Shown here one piece after another: positions 55,641-64,000 of a stretch of DNA of 64,000 bases. Below the pieces are notes generated by a model. That model saw nothing but the letters and a program-made list of their open reading frames with translations. It did no database searches and had not been told where the DNA came from. Positions within the stretch are counted from its first letter, which is position 1. The number at the start of each line of letters is the position of its first letter. The DNA lies in the NCBI RefSeq assembly GCF_014466985.1, contig NZ_AP022826.1, positions 682,001 through 746,000 of the forward strand. The letters run 5' to 3'. The translations under genes were made by a program, and so were the position numbers. The DNA comes from Nitrosophilus labii (GTDB lineage: Bacteria; Campylobacterota; Campylobacteria; Campylobacterales; Nitratiruptoraceae).

Positions 55641-56882
55641 ATGTTCAATATTTCAAGGGAGTTTGCGCCTCCCTTTAAGCTAATAGTGCCTTTTTTTATA
55701 GTTGGAACTATTTTTTATATTTTATCAGCTGCTGCACTTCTTTTTATAAGCTTTGATTATGATTATATGCAGATGAGTATAGCAGGATGGGTACATCTGT
55801 TTTTATTGGGATATGTGATGATGATAATTTTTGGCGCTATGGCACAATTGATCCCAGTTGTTTTAGAGACGGGACATTTTAGCGTAGATTTTTATTATGT
55901 TATTTTTCCACTGCTTCTGTTTGGAACTATTATTATGGTTATGGGTTTTTGGTCAAATCCTATTTTGCTCAGTTTTGGCGGTATTTTAGTTTTAGCAGCT
56001 ATGGGAATTTTTGCTATTGAAGTATTTTTAACCATAAAAAAGACCGATTTAAACACTTTAACAGTCAAATGCGTAAAAGTGTCCAATATATTCCTGCTAC
56101 TTGGAATATTGAGCGGCTTTTTACTCTCTTTGACAATATCGGGTTTTTTGGGAGTAGATATAAACTCTATTTTAAAAGCTCATGTTTATGCGGTAGTTGG
56201 TGGTTATATTATGATTACCATAATGGGGATAACTTTGATACTACTTCCTATGTTTGGTTTGGCTCACGGTTTTGACGAAAGACCTGTAAACTTGGCTTTT
56301 AAGATAATGAGTTATTCTGTTGCTTTAGTAATGTTAGGAGCATTTTTAGATTTTACAGTTTTGACCAATTTGGGATATATCGGCGCTTTTGCGTCTGTGA
56401 TGTTCTATTTTTATCAGATATTTTTGATTTATAAAACAAGAGTTAGAAAAGAGAGTGATATCTGGTATAAATCAATATTTTTTTCTTATCTCTCTTTGTT
56501 GTTTTCTTGGATTTTAGGATTTGTTTATCTGCTCTCAACAGATTATAGGCCGCTTTTATACGGTGCTGTATGGTTTTTGTTTATGGGATTTTTCTCTTTT
56601 TTGATAAATGGCCATCTTTACAAAATCGTTCCTTTTTTAGTTTGGTTTCATAGATATGCACCACTTGTAGGAAAAGAGAAAGTTCCTATGCTTCATGAAA
56701 TGTATCCTAAAAAACAGGCTGAATATGAGTTTTGGTTTACGATGGGCGGTACATTAATTGCTGGATTTGGTCTTATAATAGAATCAGCAGATTTTTTCAA
56801 AGCCGGAGTAGCTTTTTTATTTATAGGAAGTATCTTTTTGGGAACTTCATTAAAATGGATGTTAAATTTTGGAAGAAACTGA
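55641..56882 (+). CDS. 12-TM NnrS / heme-copper oxidase-like membrane protein
   Basis: 413 residues with about 12 helices. His residues in membrane motifs (GWVHLFLLGYVMM, LKAHVYAVVGGYIM, FGLAHGFD, INGHLYKIVPFLVWFHRY) suggest heme or metal ligands as in NnrS and heme-copper subunit I-like proteins. Electron transfer or NO-related function is inferred from the neighbours. It is the second gene of the operon, 33 bp after the DUF2249 gene. Confidence 0.65.
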   Translation: MFNISREFAPPFKLIVPFFIVGTIFYILSAAALLFISFDYDYMQMSIAGWVHLFLLGYVMMIIFGAMAQLIPVVLETGHFSVDFYYVIFPLLLFGTIIMVMGFWSNPILLSFGGILVLAAMGIFAIEVFLTIKKTDLNTLTVKCVKVSNIFLLLGILSGFLLSLTISGFLGVDINSILKAHVYAVVGGYIMITIMGITLILLPMFGLAHGFDERPVNLAFKIMSYSVALVMLGAFLDFTVLTNLGYIGAFASVMFYFYQIFLIYKTRVRKESDIWYKSIFFSYLSLLFSWILGFVYLLSTDYRPLLYGAVWFLFMGFFSFLINGHLYKIVPFLVWFHRYAPLVGKEKVPMLHEMYPKKQAEYEFWFTMGGTLIAGFGLIIESADFFKAGVAFLFIGSIFLGTSLKWMLNFGRN

Positions 56883-56900
56883 AAGGGGGTAGGTGAATAT

Positions 56901-57209
56901 ATGGCAAAAGTTACAAAAGAACAGGTTTATGATGCTATCAGAACTGTTATCGATCCTGAAGTAGGTTTTAATTTAGTTGATATGGGGTTGATTTATGATG
57001 TTGATATAGATGATGAAAATAGCGTACATGTAAAGATGACGCTTTCAACTAGAGGATGTCCGTTGCATCAGATGATGCAGCAATGGGTCAAAGAGGCAGT
57101 TGAGAGGATTCCTGAGGTAAAAGAGGTAACCGTTGAGATTGTGTGGGATCCTCCTTGGAATATCTCAATGGCAAGTGATAATGTTAAAAAAGCGCTTGGA
57201 GCAGGATAA
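56901..57209 (+). CDS. MIP18/SufT-type iron-sulfur assembly factor
   Basis: 102 residues. VYDAIRTVIDPEVGFNLVDMGLIYDVDID and the Cys block STRGCPLHQMMQQW are the MIP18 (DUF59/PaaD) signatures. It helps load Fe-S clusters in the cytoplasm. AAGGGGGT precedes the start. It may repair clusters damaged by NO, given its neighbours. Confidence 0.85.
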   Translation: MAKVTKEQVYDAIRTVIDPEVGFNLVDMGLIYDVDIDDENSVHVKMTLSTRGCPLHQMMQQWVKEAVERIPEVKEVTVEIVWDPPWNISMASDNVKKALGAG

Positions 57210-57440
57210 TTGAAAAAAGAGTTAAAAAGAGAGTTGCGCCATTTATATGGTGCTGCAATTCTCTTTTTTTATTATTTAAAATTACCGTTATTAATAGGAA
57301 TACCTATACTATATATCTTTTTAGATTATGAAAGAAATATTTTTTTAGATATTTTATGGCTAATCTCACTGTTTTTAATTTTGAAAGATATTTTTGTACT
57401 ATTAAAAAGATTTAAAAATGGAGAAAAGTTGTGGAGATAA
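57210..57440 (+). CDS. Small membrane protein in the NO-type operon
   Basis: 76 residues from TTG, immediately after the previous stop. Two hydrophobic helices (about 14-36 and 45-60) separated by basic segments. Unknown family. The tight spacing shows that it belongs to the operon. Confidence 0.55.
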   Translation: MKKELKRELRHLYGAAILFFYYLKLPLLIGIPILYIFLDYERNIFLDILWLISLFLILKDIFVLLKRFKNGEKLWR

Positions 57441-57931
57441 CACTAGATACTAAAATATATGATTTGTTAAAAGAGTATCCTTTTATGGAGGATAAGCTTA
57501 TAGAGATAAACCCTAAATATAAAAAGTTGAAAAATCCGGTTCTTAGAAGAACTGTCGCAAGGATTGCTTCTATTAAGCAGGCTGCTTTGGTAGGGGGAAT
57601 GGAACCTATAGAGCTTTTAAATCTTATAAGAAAAGAGGTTGGTCAGCCTCCCCTAGAAAATGTACCTGAAAAAGATGTTAACATTCAAAAAGTTCCCGAG
57701 TGGGTAACCAAAGAGCCCAGTGTAGAGCTTGACGGAAATAGGCTTTTAGATGAAGGGAAAAATCCATTGGCGGAGATTAATAAGAACTTGAAAGAGTTAA
57801 AAAAGGATGAGACAATATTGTTAAAAACAGACTTTTTCCCAGCGCCTTTAGTGGATGAAATCAAAAAGAGAGGCTATGAAGTATTTAGTGCAAATTCGAA
57901 AGAGGTCTATTTTACATATATAAAAAAATAG
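57431..57931 (+). CDS. DUF1858-DUF2249 fusion protein
   Basis: 166 residues from GTG at 57431. The N-terminal 70 residues (TKIYDLLKEYPFMEDKLIEINPKYKKLKNPVLRRTVARIASIKQAA) are a DUF1858 domain, as in ScdA/RIC-type proteins. The last 60 form a DUF2249-like domain. It lacks the hemerythrin part of RIC, but a hemerythrin-like protein occurs at 8109. Function is probably repair or sensing under nitrosative stress (inference). Overlaps the previous gene by 10 bp. Confidence 0.75.
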   Translation: MEITLDTKIYDLLKEYPFMEDKLIEINPKYKKLKNPVLRRTVARIASIKQAALVGGMEPIELLNLIRKEVGQPPLENVPEKDVNIQKVPEWVTKEPSVELDGNRLLDEGKNPLAEINKNLKELKKDETILLKTDFFPAPLVDEIKKRGYEVFSANSKEVYFTYIKK

Positions 57932-57937
57932 TCGATA

Positions 57938-58537
57938 TCAATCGATATCGACCATTTGTGCCCATTTCTCTTTAGATAGTAAGATTTTTTTCACTCTTTC
58001 TTGCCATAATTTTTTAAATAGATCTTTTTCTTCCTTAGTTGCTTGATTTGTCATAATTTTTTGCATAAGTTGTTGCTGTCTAGGATCTGGGGCAATTGTT
58101 GGTGCATAACTAATATCTACGAAAGTCCCATTATCCGTTCTTTGCAGTCTTATCTCTTTTGGTATATCTTGAGAGAAAAGAAGTTTATTGGCTCTATTGA
58201 ATTTTCCTCCGATTCCTTTAAAACCTCCTTCTTCACTTACTCCGCATATAAAAGCTATTGTGTTTCCAATAACACCTTCTACACCTTCGTTTTTTGCGCC
58301 TTTAACCATAATCTTTATTTCACCTCTTACTGGTAAAGAATCGCCATATAGTTTTTTTAAGCCAAGTTTTGTCATAAGGTATGCACCTGCGACTGTAGGA
58401 CAAGAGTGTCCGGCAAACTTTACTACATCGAGATAGTTTATCTCTATTTCTCCATTTTCTACAGCTCCTAAAAAATCGGCTAGAGGGTCATATAGTAAGA
58501 TAGGTTCAACTTTTTTGAAAAACTCTGGATAGTTCAT
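57938..58537 (-). CDS. FmdE-like protein
   Basis: 199 residues. VKFAGHSCPTVAGAYLMTKLGLKKLYG is the FmdE start with the metal-binding His-Cys pair. ICGVSEEGGFKGIGGKF and RTDNGTFVDISYAP follow. FmdE-like proteins often sit near molybdenum or tungsten enzymes and may act in their handling. Here napA (a Mo enzyme) is 2.5 kb away. The gene is divergent from the Crp/Fnr regulator and converges with the operon before it. Confidence 0.8.
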   Translation of the reverse strand: MNYPEFFKKVEPILLYDPLADFLGAVENGEIEINYLDVVKFAGHSCPTVAGAYLMTKLGLKKLYGDSLPVRGEIKIMVKGAKNEGVEGVIGNTIAFICGVSEEGGFKGIGGKFNRANKLLFSQDIPKEIRLQRTDNGTFVDISYAPTIAPDPRQQQLMQKIMTNQATKEEKDLFKKLWQERVKKILLSKEKWAQMVDID

Positions 58538-58607
58538 AATGTTCCTTTTTTTTATATCAATTTTTTATTTTTTTGCTGCAATCTATAATAATATCGAAAA
58601 AATCTTT

Positions 58608-58629
58608 TTGATATAATGACATATATCAA
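58608..58629. promoter_or_regulatory. Palindrome and Crp/Fnr-type box overlapping the regulator promoter
   Basis: A 22-bp perfect dyad: TTGATATA, 6 bp, TATATCAA. Within it ATGAC-ATAT-ATCAA (58616-58629) fits TTGAY-N4-ATCAA with one mismatch. TATAAT (58612-58617) could be the -10 of the regulator gene. A box overlapping the -10 implies autorepression. Confidence 0.6.
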
Positions 58630-58639
58630 AAGGTGGGAT

Positions 58640-59302
58640 ATGGCATTACAAGCAAAAGTTGAGGATTTAAAAGGGCTTTTCCTATTTGACGGCATGAGTG
58701 ACGAACAGTTAGATGAGATAGCTTCTTTTGTAAAACTAAAAAAATATGCTGCAAAAGATATAATCTACTATGAAAACGACATAAAAAAACAGCTCTACTA
58801 TCTTAAAACCGGTCATGTAAAAGTTTATAAAGTCGATAGATTTGATAACGAAATATTTCTTTACGATATAAAAAGTGATAACATGATAACCAAAATTAGT
58901 TCCTTATCTGATAATACTATAAACTGTTTTGGAAATATTGAATGTTTAGAACCGTGTGAAGTATTGATAATAGATTATGAAAAATTTAAAAATTTTTGTA
59001 TTGCAAATCCTCAAATACTATTAAGAGTTGTAGAGATATTTGCTAAAAGAAATCAGATGTTGGAGTGTTTAATAAATAGAGAACTAGTATATGATGGAGT
59101 TGCTAAGGTCGCTTTTACTTTAGTGAATGAACTTGATACATTCAATAGATTAAAAAAACAAGAAGTAGCTTATAGACTCAATATTCAACCAGAAACACTA
59201 TCAAGAATTTTGAAAAAGCTTATAAAAAGAGATTTGATAAAGAGTGAACAAGGAATTATTGAGATTTTGGATTTAGAGGGGCTTAAAGAGATTTATGAAT
59301 GA
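58640..59302 (+). CDS. Crp/Fnr family transcription regulator (DNR/NssR-like)
   Basis: About 220 residues. The cNMP-type sensor fold includes DIIYYENDIKKQLYYLKTGHVKVYKVDRFDNEIFLYD. The C-terminal HTH has VAYRLNIQPETLSRILKKLIKRDLI, with recognition helix PETLSRILKKL. There is no N-terminal Cys cluster for a [4Fe-4S] site, so it is not a classic oxygen-sensing FNR. DNR/NssR-type NO sensing through heme is an inference. I start at ATG 58640 with GGTGGG before it; an ATG at 58616 is inside the operator. Confidence 0.8.
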   Translation: MALQAKVEDLKGLFLFDGMSDEQLDEIASFVKLKKYAAKDIIYYENDIKKQLYYLKTGHVKVYKVDRFDNEIFLYDIKSDNMITKISSLSDNTINCFGNIECLEPCEVLIIDYEKFKNFCIANPQILLRVVEIFAKRNQMLECLINRELVYDGVAKVAFTLVNELDTFNRLKKQEVAYRLNIQPETLSRILKKLIKRDLIKSEQGIIEILDLEGLKEIYE

Positions 59303-59311
59303 GGATGAATT

Positions 59312-60643
59312 ATGAAAAAGATAACTTCACAGATAAAATTTATTGGCGGTGCATTATCTTTAGTTATTATTGCAATAGTTGCATCGGTAATATATATAAA
59401 TCAAAAAAGCAAATATGATTCAATAGTAATAAATATCGCAGGCAAACAAAGAATGCTTACACAAAAGATAAGTAAAGAGATTTTTCGTTTAAAAACTGCT
59501 AGAGAGATAAATTTGAACGAGTTAAACGAAGCAGAAAAACTTTTTGATACAAATTTAAAAGATCTTTTAGAGGGTAATATAGAAAGAGGGATATACGCTC
59601 CTCCTACTCAAGAGATTATGGAACAACTTACAAGAGTGAAAAAACTTTGGGAACCGTTTAAGAAAAAAGTAGATAGATTTAAAAAATTAATAACAAAAAT
59701 CGAGGTAGAAAAAAACTTTGTAATAGAAAACAATGAGTATTTATTGGAGATTTCCGATAAAGTTGTTAAAAAGATGGTTGATGCCAATATAGACGCAACT
59801 TATATAGATAAAGCCGGAAGACAAAGAATGTTAAGTCAAAGAATGATGTATTTTTTACTTCTTTATCTAAATGAAGGAGAGCCTAAATACTATAGAGTTT
59901 TTTATGAGACTCTTCATCTTTATGATTCTACACTAAAGCAGTTTTATAGTGATAAAAGAGTAATGGAAAAAGAAAAATTGAATCAGATACTAGAAAACAA
60001 CTATATTTTTTGGAAAGAGTATATAGCTCATGCTAAAGAACTGATTGAATTGCAAGGTAAGTTAAACGATATAGTTGATTATGTAAATCAGTTTAACAAT
60101 GTTCTTTTAAACGGTATGGATCAAGCCGTTTCTATGTATACGATATATTCAGAAAAACAACGAACTTTGCTTGAAGATATAGAAAATATTTTAGCTATGA
60201 TTGCATTGGTTATTATGTTTTACTCATTTTTTCTTATAAGAAATATTCAAAAACATTTTGAAGAGTTTTTGGAAAAATCAAAATCTTTTGTCAGTTTTGA
60301 TTTTGATAAAGAAGAACCAAAAATTTGTGAAAATGTAGATGAATTGACTATAGCTTCTAAAAGATTGGAAAATTTTATCCAGAGAGTCGATAAGATGATT
60401 ATAGATGCTCAAGATGCTATTAAAGCTTCCGAACATCTTACCAAGGAGCTTAGCGACGTTAGTGAAATACTAGAAAAAAATGCGAAAGTTATAGACAAGT
60501 CAAAAAGAATTGAATTGGAAAAATATCTTGATACTAGTGAAGATATTGCTATTCAATCTTTAGAGGATTTAGAGAGAAGTGCTAAATTGTTACAAAAGCT
60601 TCATGAAAATTTATCAAATATTCTTAAAAAGACAAAAAGATAG
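59312..60643 (+). CDS. PilJ/NarX-type sensor domain protein
   Basis: 443 residues. Helix 1 is about 8-28. Two copies of the nitrate-sensor P-box style motif occur: INIAGKQRMLTQKI and IDKAGRQRMLSQRM. A second hydrophobic helix lies at about 285-310, followed by a cytoplasmic coiled coil. No kinase, HAMP-GGDEF or methyl-accepting output is visible. It is likely a nitrate/nitrite-binding transmembrane protein, 10 bp after the regulator and before napA. The output partner is unknown. Confidence 0.8.
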   Translation: MKKITSQIKFIGGALSLVIIAIVASVIYINQKSKYDSIVINIAGKQRMLTQKISKEIFRLKTAREINLNELNEAEKLFDTNLKDLLEGNIERGIYAPPTQEIMEQLTRVKKLWEPFKKKVDRFKKLITKIEVEKNFVIENNEYLLEISDKVVKKMVDANIDATYIDKAGRQRMLSQRMMYFLLLYLNEGEPKYYRVFYETLHLYDSTLKQFYSDKRVMEKEKLNQILENNYIFWKEYIAHAKELIELQGKLNDIVDYVNQFNNVLLNGMDQAVSMYTIYSEKQRTLLEDIENILAMIALVIMFYSFFLIRNIQKHFEEFLEKSKSFVSFDFDKEEPKICENVDELTIASKRLENFIQRVDKMIIDAQDAIKASEHLTKELSDVSEILEKNAKVIDKSKRIELEKYLDTSEDIAIQSLEDLERSAKLLQKLHENLSNILKKTKR

Positions 60644-61039
60644 TATTATTAAAACTGCTTTGAATAATTATCAAAATGTTTAGTTTAAAAAAAATCTTAG
60701 TGTTATGTTATATTAATTGTATCAAAACTAAAGCTAATACTATTATATAGTAGTATAAAATTTTGCTCGATCTATTTCAAGACTACAAATGTAATGTTAA
60801 ATTGTTTTCCCATTTATCTTTCAATTTATATTTTCTTCTATTTTGTTCTTTAAAATATATATTACTTTTAAAAATGACACAGCAATGTCACTAATAAAGA
60901 CATAAATAATCTTAATTATTTTAATAACTATATTTTATTATTTTGACTCAAGTCAAGGCGAGGAGTTTAGAAAATCTATAAAATTTTTTCGTTAATTCAC
61001 AATTGCCGAGTTACGGCAAAATCTTATGAGGAGGCATAT
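60644..61039 (+). promoter_or_regulatory. napA control region with two operators and a leader hairpin
   Basis: No gene. TTGAC-TCAA-GTCAA (60943-60956) is a Crp/Fnr-type box. A -10-like TATAAA (60977-60982) places it near -40. A second, TGACA-CAGCAA-TGTCA (60885-60900), is 57 bp further upstream. The transcript leader folds TTGCCG-AGTTA-CGGCAA (61003-61019). GAGGAGG (61028-61034) is the napA ribosome site. The rest is AT-rich. Confidence 0.7.
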
Positions 61040-63850
61040 ATGGCACTTAGTCGTAGAGATTTTTTAAAAAGTAGTGCTGCCGCTGCAGCAGCTAGTGCGG
61101 TTGGACTTAGTGTTCCAAAAGAGCTTGAAGCTGCAAGCAAGACGGCTGAATCTGGATGGAGATGGGATAAGGCGGTTTGTCGTTTTTGTGGTACTGGTTG
61201 TGGTATTATGATCGCTACTAAAGATGATAGAATCGTTGCAGTTAAAGGTGACCCACTTGCTCCTGTTAACAGAGGTCTTAACTGTATTAAAGGGTATTTT
61301 ACCGCTAAGATTATGTATGGTGCCGACAGGCTAACTACGCCGTTATTGAGAGTTAACGAAAAAGGCGAGTTTGATAAAAAAGGTAAGTTTAAACCTGTAA
61401 GTTGGAAGAGAGCTTATGATGAGATGGAGAAGCAATTCAAAAAAGCCTATAATGAGCTTGGACCAACAGGAGTGGCATTTTTTGGTTCAGGACAATATAC
61501 GGTTCAGGAGGGATACGCAGCTGCAAAACTTATGAAAGCTGGATTTAGGAGTAACAATATTGACCCAAATGCTAGACACTGTATGGCTAGCGCGGTTGCA
61601 GGCTTTATTCAAACTTTTGGTATAGATGAACCAGCAGGTTGTTATGATGATATTGAGCTTACTGACACTATCGTGGCTTGGGGATCTAATATGGCAGAGA
61701 TGCACCCGATTCTTTGGGCAAGATGTACTGATAGGAAACTTTCAAATCCAGATAGAGTAAAAGTTGTGGTGCTATCTACCTACGTTCATAGAAGCTGTGA
61801 CCTTGCAGATGAAGTTATTATATTTAAACCTAGTACTGATCTTGCTATTTGGAACTACATTGCAAGAAGTATTGTTTATGATCATCCTGATGTAATAGAT
61901 TGGGACTTTGTTAAAGAATATACAATATTTGCAACAGGTTTTCCAGATATTGGTTACGGAATGAGAAGTCCAAAAAATGCTAAAGATCTTGGATATTCTA
62001 CGAAAGAGTTAGAAACGATTTCAAAACAAGCAGAAAAAGAGCTAACTGATGCTGAAAGAGTTGCATTAAGTCCATTGGGACTTGGAAATACTAAGAAACT
62101 TAAGATGAAACATGCTAAAGCAGCGGGTAAACACTGGAGTATCAGTTTTGAAGAGTTCAAAAAAGGTTTAGAGCCATATACACTTGATTACGTAGCAAGT
62201 GTAGCAAAAGGTGATCCTGATGAGTCTTTGGATGAATTTAAAAGAAAATTAAAACTTCTTAAAGATCTATATGTTGAAAAAGGAAGAAAAGTAGTATCTT
62301 TCTGGACGATGGGTATGAACCAGCATACAAGAGGTACTTGGGTTAACGAACAAAGCTATATGGTTCACTTTTTACTAGGAAAACAGGCCAAACCTGGTGA
62401 TGGCGCATTCTCTTTAACGGGTCAGCCTAGTGCATGTGGTACGGCAAGAGAGGTTGGAACATTTGCCCATAGATTACCGGCAGATATGGTAGTTAAAAAT
62501 CCAAAACATAGAGCTATCTCTGAAAAGATATGGAGACTTCCAAAAGGTACTCTCAATCCTAAAGTTGGTAGCCATATAGTTAAAATTATGAGAGACCTTG
62601 AAGATGGTAAGATAAAATTTGCTTGGGTGCATGTATGTAACCCATGGCAAGATACGGCAAATGCAAATCACTGGATCAAAGCGGCAAGAACTATGGATAA
62701 CTTTATAGTAGTAAGTGACGGTTATCCTGGAATAAGCGCTAAAGTTGCTGACCTTATCTTACCAAGTGCTATGATATATGAAAAATGGGGAGCTTACGGA
62801 AACGCAGAAAGAAGAACTCAGCACTGGAGACAGCAGGTAACTCCTGTTGGAGAAGCTATGCCAGATTTATGGCAATATACTGAATTTGCAAAGAGATTTA
62901 AATTAAAAGAGGTTTGGAAAGAGCACAGATTACCAGACGGAACCGTTCTGCCAGATGTTTTAGATGAAGCGAAGAAGATGGGTTACAGTCCTGAAGATAC
63001 GCTTTTTGATGTACTTTTTGCTAATGATTACTTAAAATCATTTAAGTGGCCTGATCCAATAGGTGAAGGTTTCCAAAATACTGAAGCTGAAGGCGATAAG
63101 AGAAACGTCAAAGGCACAGATGGAAAACCTTTTAAAGGATATGGTTTCTTTATCCAAAAAGCTCTTTGGGAAGAGTATAGAAAGTTTGGTGAAGGACATG
63201 GACACGATTATGCGCCATTTGACGTATATCATAAAGTAAGAGGACTTAGATGGCCTGTTGTTAACGGAAAAGATACTCCTTGGAGATTCAATGTTAACTA
63301 TGATCCATATGCTAAGATGGAAAAAGAAAAAGGTCATGTTAAAGGCGAATTTGCGTTCTATGGACACGCACTTAAAGCTATACCTCAAGGTAGCTTGACA
63401 GGTCCAGATAAAAATAAACCTAAAATCCATCTACCAAACAAAGCAAAAATATTCTTTAGGCCATATATGGAGCCACCTGAAACTCCAGATAATGAATATG
63501 ATACTTGGCTATGTACAGGTAGGGTTCTTGAACATTGGCATAGCGGTACTATGACAATGAGAGTTCCTGAATTATATAGAGCTGTTCCTGAAGCACTTTG
63601 TTATATGCATCCTGAAGATGCTAAAAAACGTGGTGTTAAAAGAGGAGACCTTGTTTGGGTAGAAAGTAGACGTGGCAAAGTTAAAGCAAGAGTCGAAACA
63701 AGAGGAAGAAACAGACCGCCAAAAGGACTTGTTTTCGTTCCTTGGTTTGATGAGAGGGTATATATTAATAAAGTTTGCTTGGATGCAACATGTCCAATAT
63801 CTAAACAGACTGATTATAAAAAATGTGCAGTTAAAATCTACAAAGCATAA
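61040..63850 (+). CDS. napA: Periplasmic nitrate reductase catalytic subunit
   Basis: 936 residues. It opens with a twin-arginine signal ([21 protein letters not shown]), then a [4Fe-4S] site ([13 protein letters not shown] with a later Cys in GLNCIKG). The bis-MGD molybdopterin domains follow, including MASAVAGF and the Cys-containing NARHCMASA region where the Mo-ligand Cys is expected. It reduces nitrate to nitrite in the periplasm. At 936 residues it is of the large epsilonproteobacterial type. napG begins right after it, so the nap order is AG, as in this phylum. Confidence 0.96.
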   Translation: MALSRRDFLKSSAAAAAASAVGLSVPKELEAASKTAESGWRWDKAVCRFCGTGCGIMIATKDDRIVAVKGDPLAPVNRGLNCIKGYFTAKIMYGADRLTTPLLRVNEKGEFDKKGKFKPVSWKRAYDEMEKQFKKAYNELGPTGVAFFGSGQYTVQEGYAAAKLMKAGFRSNNIDPNARHCMASAVAGFIQTFGIDEPAGCYDDIELTDTIVAWGSNMAEMHPILWARCTDRKLSNPDRVKVVVLSTYVHRSCDLADEVIIFKPSTDLAIWNYIARSIVYDHPDVIDWDFVKEYTIFATGFPDIGYGMRSPKNAKDLGYSTKELETISKQAEKELTDAERVALSPLGLGNTKKLKMKHAKAAGKHWSISFEEFKKGLEPYTLDYVASVAKGDPDESLDEFKRKLKLLKDLYVEKGRKVVSFWTMGMNQHTRGTWVNEQSYMVHFLLGKQAKPGDGAFSLTGQPSACGTAREVGTFAHRLPADMVVKNPKHRAISEKIWRLPKGTLNPKVGSHIVKIMRDLEDGKIKFAWVHVCNPWQDTANANHWIKAARTMDNFIVVSDGYPGISAKVADLILPSAMIYEKWGAYGNAERRTQHWRQQVTPVGEAMPDLWQYTEFAKRFKLKEVWKEHRLPDGTVLPDVLDEAKKMGYSPEDTLFDVLFANDYLKSFKWPDPIGEGFQNTEAEGDKRNVKGTDGKPFKGYGFFIQKALWEEYRKFGEGHGHDYAPFDVYHKVRGLRWPVVNGKDTPWRFNVNYDPYAKMEKEKGHVKGEFAFYGHALKAIPQGSLTGPDKNKPKIHLPNKAKIFFRPYMEPPETPDNEYDTWLCTGRVLEHWHSGTMTMRVPELYRAVPEALCYMHPEDAKKRGVKRGDLVWVESRRGKVKARVETRGRNRPPKGLVFVPWFDERVYINKVCLDATCPISKQTDYKKCAVKIYKA

Positions 63851-63864
63851 AGGAAGGAATTGTT

Positions 63865-64000
63865 TTGAGCAATTCTGGAATTGAAAAAAAGGGGGTGGGG
63901 ATGGATGAGAAAAAGTCTTCAAAAGTTAACGATAGAAGAAGATTTCTTATCCAAATGGCACAAAATGTTGCCATAGCTGGAGTAGGTGGCTTACTGTGGA
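63865..64000 (+). CDS. napG: Start of the NapG ferredoxin-type protein (partial)
   Basis: Continues past the window. A TTG at 63865 follows AAGGAAGGA; an in-frame ATG at 63901 after GGGGGTGGGG is the alternative. The readable part has a twin-arginine signal (NDRRRFLIQMAQ, then AIAGVGG). NapG passes electrons from quinol (with NapH) to NapA. Position right after napA supports the call. Confidence 0.8.
   Translation, partial: MSNSGIEKKGVGMDEKKSSKVNDRRRFLIQMAQNVAIAGVGGLLW

Noticed and set aside
58640-59302. Classic oxygen-sensing FNR
   Set aside because: The Cys residues are in the middle and C-terminal half; the N-terminal cluster is absent.
63038-63430. 130-residue minus-strand ORF inside napA
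   Set aside because: It lies entirely within napA coding sequence, with low-complexity hydrophobic content typical of antisense reading.

Overview
The window is a low-GC, gene-dense bacterial chromosome segment. It most resembles a Campylobacterota (epsilonproteobacterial) chemolithotroph or nitrate respirer. The evidence is the protein families and gene order: a NapA followed by a NapG start with a twin-arginine signal, an epsilon-type glyS, short gene spacing, and many leaderless-looking operons with overlapping start and stop codons. I cannot fix the genus. A hydrothermal-vent lineage is plausible but is inference.

Layout. (1) Positions 98-17449 hold mostly minus-strand housekeeping genes: a Memo-like protein, truA, an LptF/LptG permease, prepilin peptidase, uppS, coaBC, glmU, trmA, a hemerythrin-like protein, ychF, pepA, a DedA protein, trpB, apt, rpiB, an M50 protease, lepB and folD. 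A 26-residue membrane ORF precedes apt. (2) Positions 17530-25003 hold a small c-type cytochrome, a citrate-lyase-like protein, then a tightly overlapping four-gene operon. That operon encodes a LuxI/FeeM-like acyltransferase, a TonB-dependent receptor, a YfiR-like periplasmic protein and a HAMP-GGDEF-EAL protein. A TonB protein converges on it. This is my main candidate for an undescribed signalling system. (3) Positions 25092-44947 hold hemL, AtpI-like genes, a PAS-like regulator, rpoD, leuD, leuB, a CCA-adding family enzyme, purU, trmL, a VapBC-type toxin-antitoxin pair, glyS, an FAD oxidoreductase, hemH, pgi, a histone-deacetylase-like enzyme, a pentaheme cytochrome and an ABC exporter.

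(4) Positions 45071-54464 are accessory DNA. Two inverted, partly identical copies of one transposase gene (609 bp identical) flank an IS21-family element, and an IS256-family element is nested inside that. Next to this lies a plasmid-like module: an AlpA regulator, a replication-initiator-like protein, three tandem 22-bp iterons plus a fourth diverged one, and a STAS-like protein convergent with a GHKL ATPase. A frameshifted tyrosine integrase follows, ending at a tRNA-Glu(UUC) gene. This looks like an integrated, probably immobilised, replicative element.

(5) Positions 54737-64000 form an anaerobic nitrogen-oxide respiration region: a CopD-like membrane protein, a DUF2249 protein, a 12-TM NnrS/heme-copper-like protein, a MIP18-type Fe-S assembly factor, a DUF1858/DUF2249 protein, an FmdE-like protein, a Crp/Fnr regulator, a PilJ-type sensor-like protein, napA and the start of napG. 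Canonical TTGAY-N4-RTCAA boxes lie near -41 relative to plausible -10 boxes before the DUF2249 operon, before napA, and in weaker form before the distant pentaheme cytochrome. Another box overlaps the start region of the Crp/Fnr gene. One regulator may therefore tie these genes together.

At least seven intergenic gaps carry long low-complexity hairpins built from about 7-bp units (for example GGAATTG/CAATTCC). They form a dispersed repeat family that gene content does not explain.
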